In this document: in pieces, positions 44,961 to 48,967 of the stretch
Layout of the letters: each line of letters starts with the position of its first letter
How positions within the stretch are numbered: position 1 is the stretch's first letter
From: Patescibacteria group bacterium
GTDB taxonomy: Bacteria > Patescibacteriota > Minisyncoccia > Minisyncoccales > Staskawiczbacteraceae
Assembly: GCA_018895235.1 (NCBI GenBank)
Contig: JAHIOM010000011.1
Location: forward strand, 1 to 48,967
Length of the DNA stretch: 48,967 nucleotides
Reading direction: 5' to 3'
Notes under the pieces: generated by a model
The model's input: the letters and a program-made list of their open reading frames with translations, nothing else
Databases searched by the model: none
What the model was told of the DNA's origin: nothing
Program-made: the position numbers and the translations under genes

Positions 44961-46295
44961 CTAGTAAAGATAGCCCCAGGTCTGAAGCCTGTCAGAATCC
45001 TTGTACCATTTAAGCCCGATGTCTGTTCTATAAAACATATTCTGAAGAATTATATTGTTTATTCTTAAATAAACCTGTTTTCTGGCATCATCCACGGTTA
45101 AACCAGCCCCGGTAACTACTAAAACATATCCTGACTCACCGGCTATACTCCAAGTTCCATTCACCATTTTGACATCTCCTAGGTGAATACCATCTAAATT
45201 ATTCTTTTTGAAAAGTATTGAAAGGTCTTTATAAATAAAAAATTCGTTTTTATCATCAAAAGGAAAGGGCGGAACAGCTACAACCACGCCGATTTGAAAT
45301 CCTTTTTTTGTTTTTAGTTCGGTTGGCTCTTTTTTTGCTAATTTATAAAGAAATTCTCCCCATAGATTTGTTATCCCTTCTATTTGAATACTTATTGTTG
45401 GATAACCGAATCTTGCTGTTATTTCCAGGGGATAAATCCCCCTAGCGTTGGCTATACAATTTATATCGATATAGCCCGCATAACCCGACCTAATCAACTC
45501 CGGCTTTATTTTTTCCAAGGTATTCCTAAATATTGCATTTGACGGAGACCAATACATTAATGTTCCCATTTCGCCCGTGTAGGGGCCGATATCCCCGGGA
45601 AACAGTTTTTTGTGTTCAAAATTTATATTAACAGGATAAACAAAATCCTCTCCATTAAAAAAAGCTCCAGCGGCAACCTCAACTCCAACAGCCATTTTTT
45701 GCAGTTGAAACTTTTTTATCTTTTTTGCCCAGGTTTTTTTATTCTGTTCGAGAATCTCCATTAAATCCTTTCCGTCTTCCTCTTGACCTAAAAACAATAT
45801 CCCCTTTTGTTCTGAAGATATAGTACCAGATGGCTTGAAAACATATCTTCCTGGATTTGTTTTAATAAATTCAATTGCCGAATCAAAATCGGAAAAATCC
45901 CAGTGGAGAAGAACGGGCATTCCTGATTTTTTCATTTCATCTTGGCCGAATTCTCTATCTTCTTCAAGTTTATCCGTGTATTTGCTGCCGCCCACCACAA
46001 GTTTCCCCGAAGCCCTTAACGAATCTGCAATTTCTCCAAAGCCGACATCATCAAAAACAATAACATCTGCCCAATCTTTGTGTTTTTCCCAATCGTCAAC
46101 TTTATCAAGAAAACCATCGTAAACATCTTTATCGGTTTCGCTCTTGATATATATTTTCACTTCATGGCCCTCTTTTTTAATCTGCCAAGCCAAATCTCCG
46201 CTTAAACTTTCAAAAGAAACAAATAAAAATTTTTTAGAGGGAAAAAGATGATTATTCAGAACTTTCTCATTATTTTTTTCTACACCGTTGGTCAT
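44961..46295 (-). CDS. ATP-grasp enzyme related to phosphoribosylamine-glycine ligase (PurD-like)
   Basis: GGSKYTDKLEEDREFGQDEMKKSGMPV, GRYVFKPSGTISSEQKGI, YAGYIDINCIANARGIYPLEITARFGYP. Confidence 0.75.
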   Translation of the reverse strand: MTNGVEKNNEKVLNNHLFPSKKFLFVSFESLSGDLAWQIKKEGHEVKIYIKSETDKDVYDGFLDKVDDWEKHKDWADVIVFDDVGFGEIADSLRASGKLVVGGSKYTDKLEEDREFGQDEMKKSGMPVLLHWDFSDFDSAIEFIKTNPGRYVFKPSGTISSEQKGILFLGQEEDGKDLMEILEQNKKTWAKKIKKFQLQKMAVGVEVAAGAFFNGEDFVYPVNINFEHKKLFPGDIGPYTGEMGTLMYWSPSNAIFRNTLEKIKPELIRSGYAGYIDINCIANARGIYPLEITARFGYPTISIQIEGITNLWGEFLYKLAKKEPTELKTKKGFQIGVVVAVPPFPFDDKNEFFIYKDLSILFKKNNLDGIHLGDVKMVNGTWSIAGESGYVLVVTGAGLTVDDARKQVYLRINNIILQNMFYRTDIGLKWYKDSDRLQTWGYLY

Positions 46296-46315
46296 TTTAT
46301 TTTTATTTAATTATT

Positions 46316-46741
46316 TTATTCATATTTCCAGTCATAAGTTCCGTAAGAAACTGTAAGTTCCTCGCCTTTTTTTATTTTTCTCAAAGTCGAAAAAGAACCA
46401 TCATCTATTCTTTTCAGATTCGGATTTTCTGAATTATTAGGGAAAAAAGAAATATCCATTCCGTCTAAACCAAACTCCGGTATTAGAACGCTGCCATCTT
46501 TCTCAATAACAAAGAAATCATCAATCATTTTTAAAACCTCTTTGTCAAAATTCTTAAAATCAGAAGTTTTAAATTCGTACCAATTTTGTTCTTTTATTCC
46601 TCGAAATGGGTCTTTGTTTCTAGGAATGTCTCTTACAGCAAAAACGCCGACTCCGCTTATCTTCGATGGTTTTAGGCGACAGTAGGTATTTTTTAATTTT
46701 TTAACAATATTGCTTTTTAGCGTCTTTTTCGAATTTACCAT
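46316..46741 (-). CDS. SET-domain protein
   Basis: SKISGVGVFAVRDIPRN, SFFPNNSENPNLK, IKKGEELTVSYGTYDW. Confidence 0.82.
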   Translation of the reverse strand: MVNSKKTLKSNIVKKLKNTYCRLKPSKISGVGVFAVRDIPRNKDPFRGIKEQNWYEFKTSDFKNFDKEVLKMIDDFFVIEKDGSVLIPEFGLDGMDISFFPNNSENPNLKRIDDGSFSTLRKIKKGEELTVSYGTYDWKYE

Positions 46742-46792
46742 TTTTTAATTCGCTCTAATTTTATTCTACCATAAAATAAAAAAACAAAATAA

Positions 46793-46823
46793 AAACCCAA
46801 GAAATTAATCTCGGGTTTTTTCC
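46793..46823. terminator. Rho-independent terminator
   Basis: aaaacccaagaaattaatctcgggttttttcc. Confidence 0.7.
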
Positions 46824-46859
46824 TTATTCTAAAAAGTGGAAATCTTTTGAACTCATCTC

Positions 46860-47255
46860 TTATTCAGTGGTTTTGCCGTCAAAATGATCTTCGCTGTCTG
46901 CTGTAGCATCGGCTTTGGTCGTATGGATTGTTCCGTCTTTGTGTTCTGGCGGAGAGTAAATAGTATAAAGTTTAAGCTCGGAATCAGGACCATTTATGAC
47001 ATTGTGCCTGGCTCCTGCTGGAATAATAATGGCTGTACCATCTTCAATAATATGTTCTACCCCGTCTATAATCGCTTTCCCCCTCCCCCGCTCAACCCGG
47101 ATAAATTGATCTAATGTGTGCACCTCTTCTCCTATATCTTCTCCCGGTTTTAAGGTCATCAAAACCAACTGACTATTTTTTGCGGTATAGAGAACCTTGC
47201 GAAAGTTCTCATTTTCGATTGTTTCTTTTTCTATATTTGATATATATCCTTTCAT
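46860..47255 (-). CDS. Cupin-domain protein
   Basis: LKPGEDIGEEVHTLDQFIRVERGRGKAIIDG...IIIPAGARHNVINGP. Confidence 0.9.
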   Translation of the reverse strand: MKGYISNIEKETIENENFRKVLYTAKNSQLVLMTLKPGEDIGEEVHTLDQFIRVERGRGKAIIDGVEHIIEDGTAIIIPAGARHNVINGPDSELKLYTIYSPPEHKDGTIHTTKADATADSEDHFDGKTTE

Positions 47256-47374
47256 AAAATATTTATTTAATTTAATTAATAATAATTTATCCTATCAAAA
47301 AACCACCCCGATTGAAAGGTGGTATCTACTCCGTCTAACAGACGGCCCGTCCGTAGCTTTAGCAAGGGAGGGAG

Positions 47375-47437
47375 TTAGCCTCGCCCGTAGGCCTAGCCTT
47401 CGTGGCTACGGCCGAGGGAACTTGTTTAGTATAAAAA
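47375..47437 (+). repeat. ~62-bp direct repeat, copy 1
   Basis: ttagcctcgcccgtaggcctagccttcgtggctacggccgagggaacttgtttagtataaaaa. Confidence 0.93.
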
Positions 47438-47438
47438 T

Positions 47439-47639
47439 TTACTTTTTAATATTTTTCCCAGATGCTAAAGAAGTAAACCACAAAATGAATGGTCTTCTTA
47501 ATCTATCTATAGACCAATTATCATCCTTGAAAAGGGAGTTTTTCTCCGCTTTAAATTGGGTAAGTAAAGATAAGGTGGCTTGAAGGTGTAAGGGAGATAA
47601 TTTATTATGTTCTTCTAAAAAATGCTGCTTTTTGGTCAT
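47439..47639 (-). CDS. Small hypothetical ORF between the direct repeats
   Basis: 66-aa ORF (MTKKQHFLEEHNKLSPLHLQATLSLLTQFK...) exactly between two direct repeats; coding status uncertain. Confidence 0.4.
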   Translation of the reverse strand: MTKKQHFLEEHNKLSPLHLQATLSLLTQFKAEKNSLFKDDNWSIDRLRRPFILWFTSLASGKNIKK

Positions 47640-47701
47640 AATTTATGATACAATAATTCCCGAAAATAATCAAGTTTATTTGCTCCGCATCGTGGACGAC
47701 A

Positions 47702-47763
47702 TTAGCCTCGCCCGTAGGCCTAGCCTTCGGGCTACGGCCGAGGGAACTTGTTTAGTATAAAAA
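47702..47763 (+). repeat. ~62-bp direct repeat, copy 2
   Basis: Identical to 47375-47437 apart from a 1-nt deletion in the hairpin loop. Confidence 0.93.
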
Positions 47764-47815
47764 ATAACTCACCTTTTTCAAGGTGAGTTAAAAATTAAAA
47801 TCTTTTTAAAGTTTC

Positions 47816-48625
47816 TTATCTTCGCAACCAACCAAATAGCCACCCAAATAATCCTCTGGCTTGCTTTTCTGTTTGCGCTACTTGTTGTAATCTATTTTGT
47901 TCTTGCTCTATATTGCTTATTTGTTCTTGAAGCATAACTTTTACTTCATCGTCGCAAGCGCACTCTTCCCTTAACTGTGTAAGTTGTTGTATTCTTTCTC
48001 TATTGCGATTAACCTCTTGTTCTATTGATTCTGCTGTTTCTTGATCTCCGCCCACAAAAAACCTAACAAAACGACTTCTAGTTTGTATTTTTTCTTCTGC
48101 TCTTATGGTTGCCTGGACCGAATTATCAAATTCTTGGGCAATCTGTGATATTTGAGAACCAATGCCTGAGGTTAAATCTTCCAAAGAAAGCAAAGCATGT
48201 ACAGCTTCTCTAACCTTATTTTGGTTCTGGTATACTTTTTGCTGAACATTGCTTAATCCTTGCATCTCTTGGTTCATTTCCTGCTTCTTTTGCTGAACCA
48301 TTTCTTTTGCTTCGGTCATAGTGCGGGCCTTTTGCTGGTTTCCTGAAATAAGGTTTTGCTGACCAGAACCTTCTTCCTGCTCGCCTTCCCTTGTTTGTGT
48401 TTGCTGCTCTGTCTGTGTTTGCTGCTCTTCTCCGCGATTTTGAGTTTGCTGTTCTGTTTCTGTCTGTACCTGCTGACCCTGTCCAGTTCCTTGACCTTGC
48501 TGGTTTTGTCCAGAATCCATTGTCCCTGTGGCTGGATTATTGGATCCTTGTTGCCCCCCTTGGGCAAAAACCACTGAACCAGATACGATTAAAACTAATG
48601 AAACAAAAATTAATCTTTTCATATT
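47816..48625 (-). CDS. Exported Gln-rich low-complexity protein
   Basis: Signal peptide MKRLIFVSLVLIVSGSVVFAQ, then EQQTQT/GEQ repeats and a helical C-terminus. Start trimmed to MKRLIF. Confidence 0.65.
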   Translation of the reverse strand, partial: NMKRLIFVSLVLIVSGSVVFAQGGQQGSNNPATGTMDSGQNQQGQGTGQGQQVQTETEQQTQNRGEEQQTQTEQQTQTREGEQEEGSGQQNLISGNQQKARTMTEAKEMVQQKKQEMNQEMQGLSNVQQKVYQNQNKVREAVHALLSLEDLTSGIGSQISQIAQEFDNSVQATIRAEEKIQTRSRFVRFFVGGDQETAESIEQEVNRNRERIQQLTQLREECACDDEVKVMLQEQISNIEQEQNRLQQVAQTEKQARGLFGWLFGWLRR

Positions 48626-48750
48626 TTTTATATTAATTATTAATCTAAAGACCTTTATTTTATTTATTATAACAAACAAAAAAATTGAAAGCCACTGAGC
48701 AAAAACTTAGCTCCGCCTAGCAGACGACGTTAGAACCTGTTTAATGCAAA

Positions 48751-48957
48751 CTATTTAACCTTATACTTTAAAAGCAGAATAATAGTTAACAAAGGAGTAA
48801 AGAAAAGCAACGCCATATAAAACAAGTCTGATATTTTTCCTATCAGGCTCATTTCGTTTGCAGTCAAAAAGAAAACAATGCCTGGAGTAGTAAAAAATTG
48901 CACAATAAACAAACTAAGTACAATAATATTTAACGAAATTACTAACCTTTTTAACAT
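48751..48957 (-). CDS. Small two-TM hypothetical protein
   Basis: Hydrophobic 68-aa ORF at window edge. Confidence 0.5.
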   Translation of the reverse strand: MLKRLVISLNIIVLSLFIVQFFTTPGIVFFLTANEMSLIGKISDLFYMALLFFTPLLTIILLLKYKVK

Positions 48958-48967
48958 AAATCTATTT

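Noticed and set aside
48316-48636. Overlapping ORFs on both strands in the Gln-rich gene
   Set aside because: Low-complexity CAA/CAG repeats open several frames; the signal-peptide-bearing frame is the most plausible.
5189-48748. Possible CRISPR array from the many repeats
   Set aside because: Repeats are palindromic, irregularly spaced and few per locus; no regular repeat-spacer pattern and no cas genes seen.

Overview
This 49-kb window looks like AT-rich chromosomal DNA from a Candidate Phyla Radiation/Patescibacteria (Parcubacteria-like) bacterium. That assignment rests on gene content and style only; no search was run. Core genes include rplS, an RluD-family synthase, ftsH, an S1-repeat protein, gyrA, valS, tsaD, recG, ligA, rodA and rsmI. 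There are 12 tRNA genes and a type IV pilus locus (pilM-N-O-x-B-T-C, several prepilins, pilD). There are also four tandem VirB2/T4SS-pilin-like ORFs, a P-type ATPase, an ATP-grasp/SET/cupin group and an IS481-like insertion sequence. The least explained layer is a dense set of palindromic and structured repeats. (a) A ~147-nt element occurs twice, and both inner stems change with compensatory substitutions. (b) A 74-bp-period hairpin repeat occurs as tandem pairs upstream of two pilin/pilus loci, and each copy contains a Shine-Dalgarno-preceded micro-ORF. (c) A MITE-like family with ends acccttcaccttt occurs three times. (d) Palindromes are inserted in frame in L19, the P-type ATPase and a pilus protein. 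(e) A GIY-YIG gene is enclosed by perfect 13-bp inverted repeats. (f) A tRNA-Ser locus has 27-bp duplications of the tRNA 3' end flanking a second tRNA-Ser and a PD-(D/E)XK homing-endonuclease-like gene. Whether any of these is undescribed cannot be decided from the sequence alone.
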